Shown piece after piece: positions 1 to 8,229 of a stretch of 64,000 nt of DNA. The notes below the pieces were generated by a model. That model was not told the DNA's origin, did not search any database, and saw only the letters and a list, made by a program, of their open reading frames with translations. The DNA is from CAVYXA01 sp963846775 (GTDB taxonomy: Bacteria > Verrucomicrobiota > Verrucomicrobiia > Chthoniobacterales > UBA10450), in the NCBI GenBank assembly GCA_963846775.1, contig CAWJXB010000006.1, forward strand, positions 558,001 through 622,000, written 5' to 3'. Made by a program: the position numbers and the translations under genes. Positions within the stretch are counted from its first letter, which is position 1. Every line of letters begins with the position of its first letter.

Positions 1-207
1 TTACGCGAGCGGCTGGCCATCATTCGCGATGCAGAAAGCCGGCGCGACCAGGAGAAACACATGGCGCGACTACGCGCCATCTCGGAAAAAATCGACCAGT
101 TGCAAACGGCGCTCCCGCAACCAATTGATCCGCAACTGGCGCATTTTCTCCAGCGCCGCAGTTACGATAAGGCGCTCGAGTTTATCGAGAATACAACTCG
201 ACGATGA
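1..207 (+). CDS. C-terminal end of an unidentified coiled-coil protein (5' truncated)
   Basis: Frame 1 is open from the window edge to a TGA at 205-207 and gives 68 residues. The stretch is rich in Arg, Glu, Gln and Leu and reads like an amphipathic helix or coiled coil (for example REKHMARLRAISEKIDQLQ-like spacing of Leu and Ile). I do not recognise a family. It converges on rpsD and its last 26 bases overlap the end of that gene. It takes the place where rpoA would be expected downstream of rpsD. It could also be a chance open frame, because only the 3' end is visible. Confidence 0.45.
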   Translation, partial: LRERLAIIRDAESRRDQEKHMARLRAISEKIDQLQTALPQPIDPQLAHFLQRRSYDKALEFIENTTRR

Positions 208-793
208 GTTGCTCGTTCACAATCGGCTGCATCTCCTCGCGCGAGGGAATGCGTGCGACTTTGCCTTTAAGGGCGTCCCGATCGACCGTGAGCCAATCGG
301 GAACGGGCGCGATTTGCGTGAGATCGAGATTGCGCAAGACCAGTTGACGCGATTTTGGTCTATCCTTGATCGAGATTTCGTCACCGGCTTTGACGTTGTA
401 CGAAGCGATGTTGACGCGGCGGCCATTCACGAGGACGTGGCCATGCGAGACAAGCTGGCGAGCAGCGTTTCGCGTGTTAGCCAGGCCGAGCCGAAAGACA
501 ACATTGTCGATCCTGGTTTCCAAGAGCTGTAACAACGTTTCACCGGTCACACCACGTTTGCGTAATGCATTCTGGAAAATGCGCCGGAACTGACGCTCGA
601 GCAGCCCGTATTGATAACGCAGCTTCTGTTTTTCCCCGAGGGCGATGGCGTATTCAGATTGTTTCCGCCGGGCGCCGCGCGGACCGTGCATTCCGGGAGG
701 ATAATTTTTTCGCTCGAGCGATTTTGATGAGCCGAAGATCGGCACGCCGTAACGGCGGCTGACTTTCGATTTTGGTCCGGTATATCTGGCCAT
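182..793 (-). CDS. rpsD: 30S ribosomal protein S4 (uS4)
   Basis: Primary 16S-binding protein of the small subunit body. The 203-residue product begins MARYTGPKSKVSRR and carries the YPPGMHG segment and the S4 RNA-binding domain (LETRIDNVVFRLGLA, then SHGHVLVNGRRVNI). The open frame extends 32 codons further upstream, but that extension resembles no S4 and runs into the rpsK end, so the ATG at 793 is chosen. It is the last gene of the alpha-type block. rpoA and rplQ do not follow; a plus-strand gene converges instead. Confidence 0.98.
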   Translation of the reverse strand: MARYTGPKSKVSRRYGVPIFGSSKSLERKNYPPGMHGPRGARRKQSEYAIALGEKQKLRYQYGLLERQFRRIFQNALRKRGVTGETLLQLLETRIDNVVFRLGLANTRNAARQLVSHGHVLVNGRRVNIASYNVKAGDEISIKDRPKSRQLVLRNLDLTQIAPVPDWLTVDRDALKGKVARIPSREEMQPIVNEQLIVELYSR

Positions 794-830
794 GGAAGAG
801 AGTGACGTAAGGGTGATGAGTGACGAGAAA

Positions 831-1424
831 TCAGACGCGGCGTTGTTTGGGCGGGCGGCAACCGTTGTGCGGGACGGGCGTGACATCACGGATGAGGGTC
901 AGTTCCAAGCCAATTGCCTGCAAGGCGCGCACGGCGGATTCGCGCCCGGCCCCGGGGCCTTTGACCAGCACTTCGACTTCTTTCAGCCCGTGCCCCATCG
1001 CTTGGCGTGAGGCATCTTGCGCAACCATTTGTGCCGCATAAGCGGTGCTTTTGCGTGAGCCTTTGAAGCCGACCTTGCCAGCGCTCGACCAGCCAATCAC
1101 GTTGCCATTCATATCGGTGATCGTAACGATCGTGTTATTAAACGTCGCCATCACATGCGCGATTCCCGAGTGAACGTTCTTCGCGCCTTTGGCCCTAACA
1201 ACCTTTGGCTTCTCAATTTCGTCGGCCGACAATGAAAGATTTTCCGGCGCAGCCGGCGCAGTCGCGGCTTCGGCCTTTTCGCCTTTTTTGCTTTTAGCGG
1301 GCTTCTTCTCCGGCTTCGGGGCCACTTCGGCCGGCGCGACTTTCCCAACCTCTTCCGGTGCGACAACTTTCGCGTCGACGCTTACTGGTTCCTTCTCCTC
1401 CTTTGGTTCCTTTGGTTCAGCCAT
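831..1424 (-). CDS. rpsK: 30S ribosomal protein S11 with long N-terminal extension
   Basis: S11 helps build the platform of the 30S subunit near the 3' end of 16S rRNA. The conserved body starts near residue 75 (GAKNVHSGIAHVMATFNNTI) and ends with the typical PHNGCRPPKQRRV. Ahead of it lie about 70 extra residues rich in Lys, Glu, Ala and Pro; a normal S11 has about 130 residues against 197 here. The extension is in frame with no internal Met before the core, so it looks genuine. It lies 13 bases downstream of rpsM. Confidence 0.97.
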   Translation of the reverse strand: MAEPKEPKEEKEPVSVDAKVVAPEEVGKVAPAEVAPKPEKKPAKSKKGEKAEAATAPAAPENLSLSADEIEKPKVVRAKGAKNVHSGIAHVMATFNNTIVTITDMNGNVIGWSSAGKVGFKGSRKSTAYAAQMVAQDASRQAMGHGLKEVEVLVKGPGAGRESAVRALQAIGLELTLIRDVTPVPHNGCRPPKQRRV

Positions 1425-1436
1425 GATAGTTATTCT

Positions 1437-1832
1437 TTAAACAACGCCCGCTTTTGCATCCTTGCTCCGAATGACGCCGACCGTCTTGCGCGGACCCTTG
1501 CGGGTGCGCGCATTGGTCGATGTTCGCTGCCCGCGCACGGGCAGCCCGCGGCGATGACGAATCCCGCGGTAAGAATTGATCGCCTGCAAACGTTTCAAGT
1601 TACTCTGCACCTCACGACGCAGATCGCCTTCGATCTTGAGCTTGTTGTTCGTGATCGCGTGAATGATTTCGTTCAACTGCTGGGGCGTTAGATTCTTCGC
1701 GCGCGTGTTCGGATCGATCCCGGTCTGCTCGAGAATCCGCTTGGCCGTGGTCAGACCGATTCCGTAAATATAAGTGAGCGACGCTTCGATGCGTTTCTCC
1801 GCTGGAATTTCAACCCCGAGTAATCTTGGCAT
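1437..1832 (-). CDS. rpsM: 30S ribosomal protein S13
   Basis: S13 sits in the 30S head and contacts the 50S subunit and P-site tRNA. The 131-residue protein begins MPRLLGVEIPAEKRIEASL and has the helix-two-turn-helix core (YIYGIGLTTAKRIL) and the basic tail with RGLPVRGQRTSTNARTRKG. The length is normal. It follows rpmJ by 23 bases and precedes rpsK, the standard alpha-operon order. Confidence 0.98.
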   Translation of the reverse strand: MPRLLGVEIPAEKRIEASLTYIYGIGLTTAKRILEQTGIDPNTRAKNLTPQQLNEIIHAITNNKLKIEGDLRREVQSNLKRLQAINSYRGIRHRRGLPVRGQRTSTNARTRKGPRKTVGVIRSKDAKAGVV

Positions 1833-1855
1833 AAATCAACACTCCACTACAAAGC

Positions 1856-1969
1856 TCACCCTTGCCTCTGTTTATGGCGCGGGTTTTTGCAGATTACGCG
1901 CACAACGTTTTTGCGCTTCACGATTCTGCAACTGGCACAAAGCCTTTTCACTGATGGTCTAACTTTCAT
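1856..1969 (-). CDS. rpmJ: 50S ribosomal protein L36 (bL36)
   Basis: A 37-residue product read from the minus strand begins MKVRPSVKRLCASCRIVKRK and ends KNPRHKQRQG. The zinc ligands are visible as CxxC at residues 11 and 14, a third Cys at 27 and His at 32, so this is the zinc-binding C+ form. It lies between infA and rpsM, its standard place. Confidence 0.97.
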   Translation of the reverse strand: MKVRPSVKRLCASCRIVKRKNVVRVICKNPRHKQRQG

Positions 1970-2007
1970 GGTCCACGAAATTCAAGACGCGGAGACGCGC
2001 TCCGTCG

Positions 2008-2226
2008 TCATTTCTGGCGGAAGGTGATCCGCCCCTTCGACAAGTCGTAGGGTGAAATCTCTAGCATAACTTTGTCGCCTGGCAAGATGCGAATGAAGTG
2101 GAGCCGCATTTTTCCCGAAATGTGGGCCAGAACGCGGTGGCCATTGGCCAACTCAACCCGGAACATGGTGTTGGGCAGCAGTTCGACCACCTTGCCTTCT
2201 ACTTCAATTGCGTCTTTCCGCGCCAT
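2008..2226 (-). CDS. infA: Translation initiation factor IF-1
   Basis: IF-1 occupies the 30S A site during initiation. The 72-residue protein has the complete S1/OB-fold sequence: MARKDAIEVEGKVVELLPN at the start, VLAHISGKMR in the middle and SPYDLSKGRITFR at the end. Its first 28 bases overlap the 3' end of map in another frame, which suggests translational coupling. Confidence 0.98.
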   Translation of the reverse strand: MARKDAIEVEGKVVELLPNTMFRVELANGHRVLAHISGKMRLHFIRILPGDKVMLEISPYDLSKGRITFRQK

Positions 2227-2975
2227 GTCAGGATTTCAGGCTCCTCTTTGGTAATCAAAACGGTGTGCTCGAAATGGGCCGAAGGCATTCCGTCGGCCGT
2301 GCGCACCGTCCAGCCGTCGCTCATCAGGCGAACTTCGGCGGCGCCCAGGTTAATCATCGGCTCAATCGCCAGCGTCATGCCGGCTCTGAGTCGCGGCCCG
2401 CTGCCACGTTTGCCGTAGTTGGGAATTTGCGGTTCTTCGTGAAGTTTACGTCCAACCCCGTGGCCAACGAATTCGCGCACCACGGAAAAGCGATGACGGC
2501 GCGCTTCATCCTCGATCTCGGCGCAAATATCGCCTAATCGAGTGCCTTCAGAGGCGATACTGATCGCGCGATCGAGCGCACTTTGCGTGGCTCGCAGCAA
2601 AACGTCCATGTTATCCGCGATCATGCCGACCGGCACAGTCGCGGCCGTGTCCCCCACCCAACCGTCCTGAATCACGCCGATGTCAAGTTTGACGATATCG
2701 CCATATTGAATCCGGCGCTGACCTCCGATCCCATGGACGACCTCATCATTCACTGAGATGCAAATGTTTCCGGGAAACACGCGGTGGCCTAATCGGTAGC
2801 CGAGAAACGCGCTCCTCACCCTTGCTTCCGCCATGAAATCCGCCGCCGCTTCATCGACTTCCTTCGTCGAAATGCCGGGCCGAATGATTTCGCTCACTCG
2901 GTCGAGAATCTCGCTCGCCGTCCGGCAGGACTGCCGCATCTTGTCCGCTTCCCTGGCGTTCTTGATCGGGATCAT
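2199..2975 (-). CDS. map: Type I methionine aminopeptidase
   Basis: Removes the initiator Met from nascent proteins in the cytoplasm. The 258-residue enzyme shows the dinuclear metal ligands in order: Asp in DIGV, Asp in GDTAAT, His in GHGVGRKLHE, Glu in AIEPM and Glu in HFEHTV. There is no N-terminal zinc-finger extension. The start overlaps the adk stop by 4 bases and the 3' end runs 28 bases into infA. The secY-adk-map-infA order is common in bacteria. Confidence 0.97.
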   Translation of the reverse strand: MIPIKNAREADKMRQSCRTASEILDRVSEIIRPGISTKEVDEAAADFMAEARVRSAFLGYRLGHRVFPGNICISVNDEVVHGIGGQRRIQYGDIVKLDIGVIQDGWVGDTAATVPVGMIADNMDVLLRATQSALDRAISIASEGTRLGDICAEIEDEARRHRFSVVREFVGHGVGRKLHEEPQIPNYGKRGSGPRLRAGMTLAIEPMINLGAAEVRLMSDGWTVRTADGMPSAHFEHTVLITKEEPEILTWRGKTQLK

Positions 2976-3631
2976 GCCGGCACTTTGCTTTCGATCAGAT
3001 CCGAAATCTCTTGAAAAACAGTTTCCCGATCGGCGTTCCCGTCGATCCGGTGCAAGATCGACATCTTTCCGTAAAATTGCGCCAGCGGTTCGGTCTTGGC
3101 GCGATACTCCTGCAAACGTGTCTGCAGAACTCCCAGATCATCATCGTTGCGACGCACCAGCGGGCCATCGCAGTAGGGGCATTGCGGGCGTTCGGCAAAC
3201 TTCGCGCTCGACTCGCTCGTCGTAAAACCGCACTCGCCGCATTGCAAACGCCCGGTAATCCGGTCGCGCACCGTCTCCTCGGACACTTCCAACCAAACGG
3301 CAAGATCGAGAGCTGTGCGCAATCGCTTCAAAATCGCCTCCAAACTCTTGGCCTGCGGCAGCGTTCGCGGGAAACCGTCAAAAACAAATCCGTGGGCGCC
3401 GTGCAAACGCAGCCAGTCCTCGATTAGTTTTACGATGATGTCGTCCGGCACCAAGCCGCCGCGTTGCGTAATCCCGGCCGTCTCCAACCCGAGGGGTGTG
3501 CCTAAATCCCGTTCCCGCCGCAAAATCGCGCCCGGTGATGTCACTGGAATCCCGAATTGACGCGTGATCATTTCGGCCTGCGTTCCTTTACCGGAGCCCG
3601 GTGCGCCGAGAAGAACAAGTCGCCTTTTCAC
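2972..3631 (-). CDS. adk: Adenylate kinase, zinc-type LID
   Basis: Catalyses interconversion of ATP, AMP and ADP. The 219-residue protein has the P-loop GAPGSGKGT at residues 9-17, the FDGFPRT motif and a long LID domain. Two CxxC pairs in the LID (CGEC and CPYC) show a structural zinc site, as in many Gram-positive Adk proteins. Residue 33 is Pro in SPGAILR, where SxGDLLR is usual. The start lies directly against the secY stop. Confidence 0.96.
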   Translation of the reverse strand: MKRRLVLLGAPGSGKGTQAEMITRQFGIPVTSPGAILRRERDLGTPLGLETAGITQRGGLVPDDIIVKLIEDWLRLHGAHGFVFDGFPRTLPQAKSLEAILKRLRTALDLAVWLEVSEETVRDRITGRLQCGECGFTTSESSAKFAERPQCPYCDGPLVRRNDDDLGVLQTRLQEYRAKTEPLAQFYGKMSILHRIDGNADRETVFQEISDLIESKVPA

Positions 3632-5137
3632 TTAGCGCCCGTAAAGAAAAATGGCCACGCCGGCGATGACCAGCGCAGCGATGGCGACATACAACCACAT
3701 CAGCGTGCCGCTGGCCGCAGCGTCGCCGCGCGCATAGGTCGCGCGATCGAAGGAGCGCCCGCGGATGCGCCCCTTGCGCAAGAACCCATCGTAATGCCGC
3801 TGGATCAAATGCGTCTCCACTTGTCGCATCGTGTCCAGAATCACGCCCACGATAATGAGCAGGCTCGTGCCACCGAAAAACTGCGCCGTGATCTGGGGTA
3901 CATTCAATCCCTGGCTCATCAGTGCTGGCAGGATTGCGATCAGCGTCAGGAAAATCGCACCCGCGAAGGTCAATCGCGTCATCGTGAAATCGAGAAAATC
4001 CGCAGTCGGTTTGCCCGGACGCACGCCCGGAATGTAGCCGCCGTATTTCTTCAGATCGTCGGCAATCTGCGCGGGCTGGAACTGCGTCGCGACCCAGAAA
4101 TAACTGAAGAAAAAAATCATTCCCGCGAGGACAAGATAATGCGGCCAACCGCTGTTCAGGCCGGCGGCGATCCGAGCAGCCGTTGGACTACGCGGGAACG
4201 CGTAGCTGACGATTGTCGTCGGAAACAAAAGCAGGGCCCAGGCGAAAATGATCGGCATCACGCCCGCGTAATTCACTTTCAACGGCATGTATTGCGTTTG
4301 GCCGCCATACATTTTCCGACCAACCACGCGCTTGGCGTATTGAATCGTAATCTTCCGCTGCGCTTGGGTGATGGCGATAACGCCGGCGATCACGACGAAC
4401 AGAAACGCGATCATCAACACCAGAATCGCCGGATTCACCTGGCTCGTCCCGGTCTGCGCCGACGGCACAAATGTTTTCCAAGCCTGGGCCAGAGCGGCGG
4501 GCAAGCGCGCCACGATGCCGATCGTGATAATCAGCGAAATGCCATTCCCAATGCCGCGCTCGGTGATTTGATCGCCCAGCCACATCAGAAAGAGCGTGCC
4601 CGTCGTTAACGAAATCACCGTCACGATCCGGAATGTCCACCCGGAATCTTCCACTAACGGAATTCCGAGCCGCTGGATCGTGTCGGAAATTCCGCCGAGC
4701 ACAATGTGATACGATTCCGGATGCTGGAAGGAAATAGCCAGCATGTATCCCTGGAAAATGCAGAGCACGACAGTCGCGTAGCGCGTGAACTGCATGATCT
4801 TTTGCCGCCCGCCATCCTCGCGCGCCAGGCGGCCGAGCTGCGGAATGACTGCCGTCAGTAACTGCATCATGATCGACGCGCTGATGTAGGGCATGATTCC
4901 TAACGAAAAGACCGCGCAGTTCTCCAGCGCGCCGCCACTGAACAAATTGAAAAGCGCTCCGACGCCGCCGCCCGCGCCTTGGGCGGCCGTGCGAAACCAT
5001 TCCTGCAACACCCCCTGATTGACGCCCGGTGTCGTGATCGCGGCGCCCAGGCGCACGATCACGATTACCGCCAGCGTAAACAAAATCCGCCGGCGCAGCT
5101 CGGGTATCTTGACCGTGTTTAAGAACGCCGAGACCAT
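3632..5137 (-). CDS. secY: Protein translocase subunit SecY
   Basis: Channel subunit of the SecYEG translocon in the inner membrane. The 501-residue protein has about ten hydrophobic segments. Signature stretches include GIMPYISASIMMQLL, GIGNGISLIITIGI, LKVNYAGVMPIIFA and a C-terminal METHLIQRHYDGFLRKG-like loop. It is longer than the roughly 440 residues of E. coli SecY, mainly in loops and in a final hydrophobic segment after residue 475. It lies between rplO and adk. Confidence 0.97.
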   Translation of the reverse strand: MVSAFLNTVKIPELRRRILFTLAVIVIVRLGAAITTPGVNQGVLQEWFRTAAQGAGGGVGALFNLFSGGALENCAVFSLGIMPYISASIMMQLLTAVIPQLGRLAREDGGRQKIMQFTRYATVVLCIFQGYMLAISFQHPESYHIVLGGISDTIQRLGIPLVEDSGWTFRIVTVISLTTGTLFLMWLGDQITERGIGNGISLIITIGIVARLPAALAQAWKTFVPSAQTGTSQVNPAILVLMIAFLFVVIAGVIAITQAQRKITIQYAKRVVGRKMYGGQTQYMPLKVNYAGVMPIIFAWALLLFPTTIVSYAFPRSPTAARIAAGLNSGWPHYLVLAGMIFFFSYFWVATQFQPAQIADDLKKYGGYIPGVRPGKPTADFLDFTMTRLTFAGAIFLTLIAILPALMSQGLNVPQITAQFFGGTSLLIIVGVILDTMRQVETHLIQRHYDGFLRKGRIRGRSFDRATYARGDAAASGTLMWLYVAIAALVIAGVAIFLYGR

Positions 5138-5168
5138 TGCTTAAATCTGGAACATCAACCGCTGCACG

Positions 5169-5753
5169 CTAGGCTTTCCTGGCCGCCTTCTTCTTTGGCG
5201 ATTTCGCTTTCGCCGCAGGCTTCTTGGTCGATCTTTTTGGTTCCACCGCGGCTTTTGTTCGTTCCGCCTCGGCCGCAATATCGACATTTTTTCGTTCGGC
5301 GCTGCGGTCGCGCAGTGTAACCGTACCCCCAGCCTTCTCGATCTTTTCCCGCGCGCCCGCGCTCACCTTATCGGCTTCGATCGTAAGTCCGTGTTTCAAT
5401 TCGCCGTTGCCAAGGATTTTGATTCCGGCAAAGTGTCCGCGCACCAGTTTCGATTCGCGCAGGAGTTGTTCGTTCACGACTGCCCCGGCCTTAAACGCAT
5501 TAAGGTCGTCGAGATTCACGATCGCATAGTGGGTGTGAAACGCCGCGTTGTTAAACCCCCGCTTCGGCAACCTCCGAATCAGCGGCATCTGACCGCCTTC
5601 GAATCCGAGCCGAATGCTTCCACCAGATCGCGCTTTCTGGCCCTTGTGGCCTTTGCCACTCGTTTTCCCGTGACCGGAGCTCTCGCCACAACCGAGTCGT
5701 TTGACCCGATGTCTCGCACCGGGCCGTGGCTGCAAATTATGAAGCCGCAACAT
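5169..5753 (-). CDS. rplO: 50S ribosomal protein L15 with Lys/Ala-rich tail
   Basis: L15 is a late-assembling 50S protein. The core reads MLRLHNLQPRPGARHRVKRL, then GHGKTSGKGHKGQKARSG and FEGGQMPLIRRLPKRGF. About 35 C-terminal residues after the normal end are rich in Lys, Ala and Pro. The ATG at 5753 matches other L15 proteins; an ATG six codons upstream is possible. The start overlaps the end of rpsE by 17 bases, so no room remains for rpmD, which normally separates the two. Confidence 0.96.
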   Translation of the reverse strand: MLRLHNLQPRPGARHRVKRLGCGESSGHGKTSGKGHKGQKARSGGSIRLGFEGGQMPLIRRLPKRGFNNAAFHTHYAIVNLDDLNAFKAGAVVNEQLLRESKLVRGHFAGIKILGNGELKHGLTIEADKVSAGAREKIEKAGGTVTLRDRSAERKNVDIAAEAERTKAAVEPKRSTKKPAAKAKSPKKKAARKA

Positions 5754-6297
5754 ACTGTTTCGCCTCTCCATCCGAGCGCAGGCCGCGCATTTTCAAAATC
5801 TCATCGCGCCGGCGCAGCGACCGCAGTGCCGCAATCGTCGCCTTCACCACATTGGCATGATTGCTTGAGCCCAACGATTTCGCGAGGACGTCACGAATTC
5901 CGGCTGCTTCCGCGACCGCCCGCACACCGCCGCCGGCAATCACGCCCGTCCCAGGCGAGGCCGGTCGCAATAAGACACGCGCGCCGTCAAACTCGCCCAC
6001 TACTTCGTGCGGAATCGTGTTCTCGTTTAAGGAAACCTTCTCCATCGATTTCCTGGCCGATTCAGACGCTTTGCGGATCGCTTCCGAAACTTCATTCGCC
6101 TTGCCGAAACCGACGCCCACGCTTCCGTCGTGGTCGCCGGCCACAATCAACGCGCTAAAACTGAATCGCCGCCCGCCTTTGACCACTTTCGCGCAGCGGT
6201 TGATGAACACCACTTTCTCGGTCGTATCTCCTTTCACCGCTGGAGTTCTTTCCGTGTTCCGTTCTGGTCGTCTGCCGCCTGTATTTGGTTGTGCCAT
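5737..6297 (-). CDS. rpsE: 30S ribosomal protein S5
   Basis: S5 lies on the 30S solvent side and affects decoding fidelity. The 186-residue protein has the double-stranded RNA-binding N-terminal domain (EKVVFINRCAKVVKGGRRFS) and the C-terminal domain with LLRPASPGTGVIAGG and the KSLGSSNHANVVKATIAAL stretch. It begins 4 bases after rplR ends and overlaps the rplO start. Confidence 0.98.
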   Translation of the reverse strand: MAQPNTGGRRPERNTERTPAVKGDTTEKVVFINRCAKVVKGGRRFSFSALIVAGDHDGSVGVGFGKANEVSEAIRKASESARKSMEKVSLNENTIPHEVVGEFDGARVLLRPASPGTGVIAGGGVRAVAEAAGIRDVLAKSLGSSNHANVVKATIAALRSLRRRDEILKMRGLRSDGEAKQYVAAS

Positions 6298-6301
6298 GAA
6301 A

Positions 6302-6667
6302 TTAAAACTTTAATCCGCCTGCCCGCGCCGCATCCGCCAGAGCTTTCACTTTTCCTTGATATTGAAACCCGCCGCGATCGAACACCACTTTGTCGATCTT
6401 CTTTTCCGCGGCCCGTTCCGCGATCGTTTTGCCAACCACTTCTGCCGTCGCGCGATTCGCAGCCGTTTTTTTGTTACCAAGCAGATCTTTCTGCGTGGTG
6501 GCCGCAGCCACCAGCGTTTTGCCTGCGTCATCGTCGATCACCTGCGCGTAAATGTGTTGTCCGGAAAAATGAATCGCCAGACGCGGACGCTCGGCCGTGC
6601 CCGAAACTTTTTTCCGGATCCGCCGGTGTAACCGTTCTCGGGCCGCTTTGCGATTGAACGTCGCCAT
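6302..6667 (-). CDS. rplR: 50S ribosomal protein L18
   Basis: L18 binds 5S rRNA. The 121-residue product starts MATFNRKAARERLHRRIRKK and ends FQYQGKVKALADAARAGGLKF, a normal L18 length and ending. The open frame runs 53 codons further upstream into rplF, but the ATG at 6667 gives the family start and lies directly after the rplF stop. Confidence 0.97.
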   Translation of the reverse strand: MATFNRKAARERLHRRIRKKVSGTAERPRLAIHFSGQHIYAQVIDDDAGKTLVAAATTQKDLLGNKKTAANRATAEVVGKTIAERAAEKKIDKVVFDRGGFQYQGKVKALADAARAGGLKF

Positions 6668-6668
6668 A

Positions 6669-7208
6669 CTATTGAACGGTCTTACCTTCCTTGCGCCGGA
6701 TCTGCTCGCCGGCGTAACGAACGCCTTTGCCTTTGTACGGCTCCGGCGGGTAGAAACGCCGAATGTCCGCGGCGACTTGCCCAACGAGTTTCTTGTCCGC
6801 GCCCTGGATGTTGATCTTGGTCGCATCCGTCACCGTGATCTTGATCTCCTGCGGGATCGGAAACAGCACCGGGTGCGAAAAACCGAGGCTCAAATTGAGA
6901 TTCGATCCCTGAACTGCCGCTTTGAAACCGACGCCTTCGATCTCGAGATTTTTGGAAAACCCCTCGCTCACACCCTGGACCATGTTGTGGACCAGGCTGC
7001 GCGAAAGACCGTGCAATGCTTTCACGCTTCGGGTTTCTGCGGCGCGGACCAGCGTCACCTTGCCATTGTCGATCTTCGCCGAGATGTCATGCGGCAACCG
7101 CCAATTCAGTTTCCCCTTCGGTCCTTCCACCGCGACGGCGCCATCCTTGCTAATGTTCACCTTCACCTTGTCTGGAATTACGACCGCCTTGTTTCCAATC
7201 CGTGACAT
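6669..7208 (-). CDS. rplF: 50S ribosomal protein L6
   Basis: L6 lies near the factor-binding site of the 50S subunit. The 179-residue product begins MSRIGNKAVVIPDKVKVNIS and ends with the conserved RRFYPPEPYKGKGVRYAGE region. An earlier in-frame start at 7220 would overlap rpsH and does not match the family, so 7208 is chosen. Gene order rpsH-rplF-rplR is standard. Confidence 0.98.
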   Translation of the reverse strand: MSRIGNKAVVIPDKVKVNISKDGAVAVEGPKGKLNWRLPHDISAKIDNGKVTLVRAAETRSVKALHGLSRSLVHNMVQGVSEGFSKNLEIEGVGFKAAVQGSNLNLSLGFSHPVLFPIPQEIKITVTDATKINIQGADKKLVGQVAADIRRFYPPEPYKGKGVRYAGEQIRRKEGKTVQ

Positions 7209-7213
7209 AGAAT

Positions 7214-7612
7214 TTACCAAACGTAAGCCAGTAATTCGCCGCCGACTTTTTGTTTCTTCGCCTCGCGCCCGGACAACACGCCCCGTGGCGTGGACAAAAT
7301 CGCCACGCCCATGCCACCGAGCACACGCGGGATTTCATGCGCCCCGACGTAACGGCGCAAACCCGGTCGGCTGACCCGTTTCAGCCCTGTGATCGCACAC
7401 GCCCGATCGACCAGTTTGTTTGTCACCTTGATCCGCGGATGCGCCGCGCTCGTATCCACCGCGAAATCGCTGATATAACCTTCTTCCTTCAAAATGCGGA
7501 CGACCTCCGCCTTGATCCGCGAGTACGGAACAAAGATGTCGATCTTCTGCGCGCTCGCTCCGTTGCGCAGGCGCGCGATCAAATCGGCGATCGGATCGGT
7601 AACAGTGCTCAT
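7214..7612 (-). CDS. rpsH: 30S ribosomal protein S8
   Basis: S8 binds central-domain 16S rRNA and in E. coli is the spc-operon repressor. The 132-residue protein has the typical start STVTDPIADLIARLRNG and the C-terminal STPRGVLSGREAKKQKVGGE motif. It starts only 3 bases after rplE stops; rpsN, usually found here, is missing. Confidence 0.98.
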   Translation of the reverse strand: MSTVTDPIADLIARLRNGASAQKIDIFVPYSRIKAEVVRILKEEGYISDFAVDTSAAHPRIKVTNKLVDRACAITGLKRVSRPGLRRYVGAHEIPRVLGGMGVAILSTPRGVLSGREAKKQKVGGELLAYVW

Positions 7613-7615
7613 GAT

Positions 7616-8221
7616 TTAACTTGTCGCTGGCGCGGCGGGTTCGCCCGAGGACGAAGTCGCCGTGGCGACCTTCTTTGCCCGGTCGCTGAACGGCATTCCC
7701 ATCTCGCTCAACAGCGATTTGGCCTCCTCGTTCGTCCGCGCGGTGGTCACAATAGTAACATCAAAACCGATGTTGCGCTTGATTTTATCCAGCTCGACTT
7801 CCGGGAAAATTGATTGGTCCGAAACGCCCAGCGTGTAATTGCCGTGCCCGTCGAAGCAGCGTGGCGAGACTCCACGAAAATCACGAATCCGAGGCAACGC
7901 GGCTTTGATAAAGCGCTCCAAAAATTCATACATCCGCTCACCACGCAATGTCACCTTGGCGCCAATGGCCTGCTCTTTGCGCAACTTGAAATTTGCGATG
8001 CTTTTTTTCGCGCGGGTTTCCGAGGCGCGCTGGCCCGTGATCAAAGCCAGTTCGGTTTTCGCTTCTTCCAGCGCCGTCTTTACATCCGCTTGCGAGCCGA
8101 CCGAAGTGTTGATCACGACTTTCTCGACCTTTGGAATTTGATGCACGTTCTTATAGCGATGCCGCTCCTTCAGCGCCGGCATCACCCGTTCCTTGTAATG
8201 GCGATAAAATTCGTTTTCCAT
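7616..8221 (-). CDS. rplE: 50S ribosomal protein L5
   Basis: L5 binds 5S rRNA and contacts the P-site tRNA. The 201-residue protein has the family start (YKERVMPALKERHRYKNVHQ), GQRASETRAKKSIANFKLR, RGERMYEFLERF and RDFRGVSPRCFDGHGNYTLG. A short Ala/Ser/Pro tail of about 15 residues follows the usual end. It lies between rplX and rpsH. Confidence 0.98.
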   Translation of the reverse strand: MENEFYRHYKERVMPALKERHRYKNVHQIPKVEKVVINTSVGSQADVKTALEEAKTELALITGQRASETRAKKSIANFKLRKEQAIGAKVTLRGERMYEFLERFIKAALPRIRDFRGVSPRCFDGHGNYTLGVSDQSIFPEVELDKIKRNIGFDVTIVTTARTNEEAKSLLSEMGMPFSDRAKKVATATSSSGEPAAPATS

Positions 8222-8229
8222 TTCTTCCC

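Noticed and set aside
3557..4609. 350-codon open frame on the plus strand
   Set aside because: It lies antisense to secY and adk, its composition is that of a shadow frame, and both minus-strand genes are certain.
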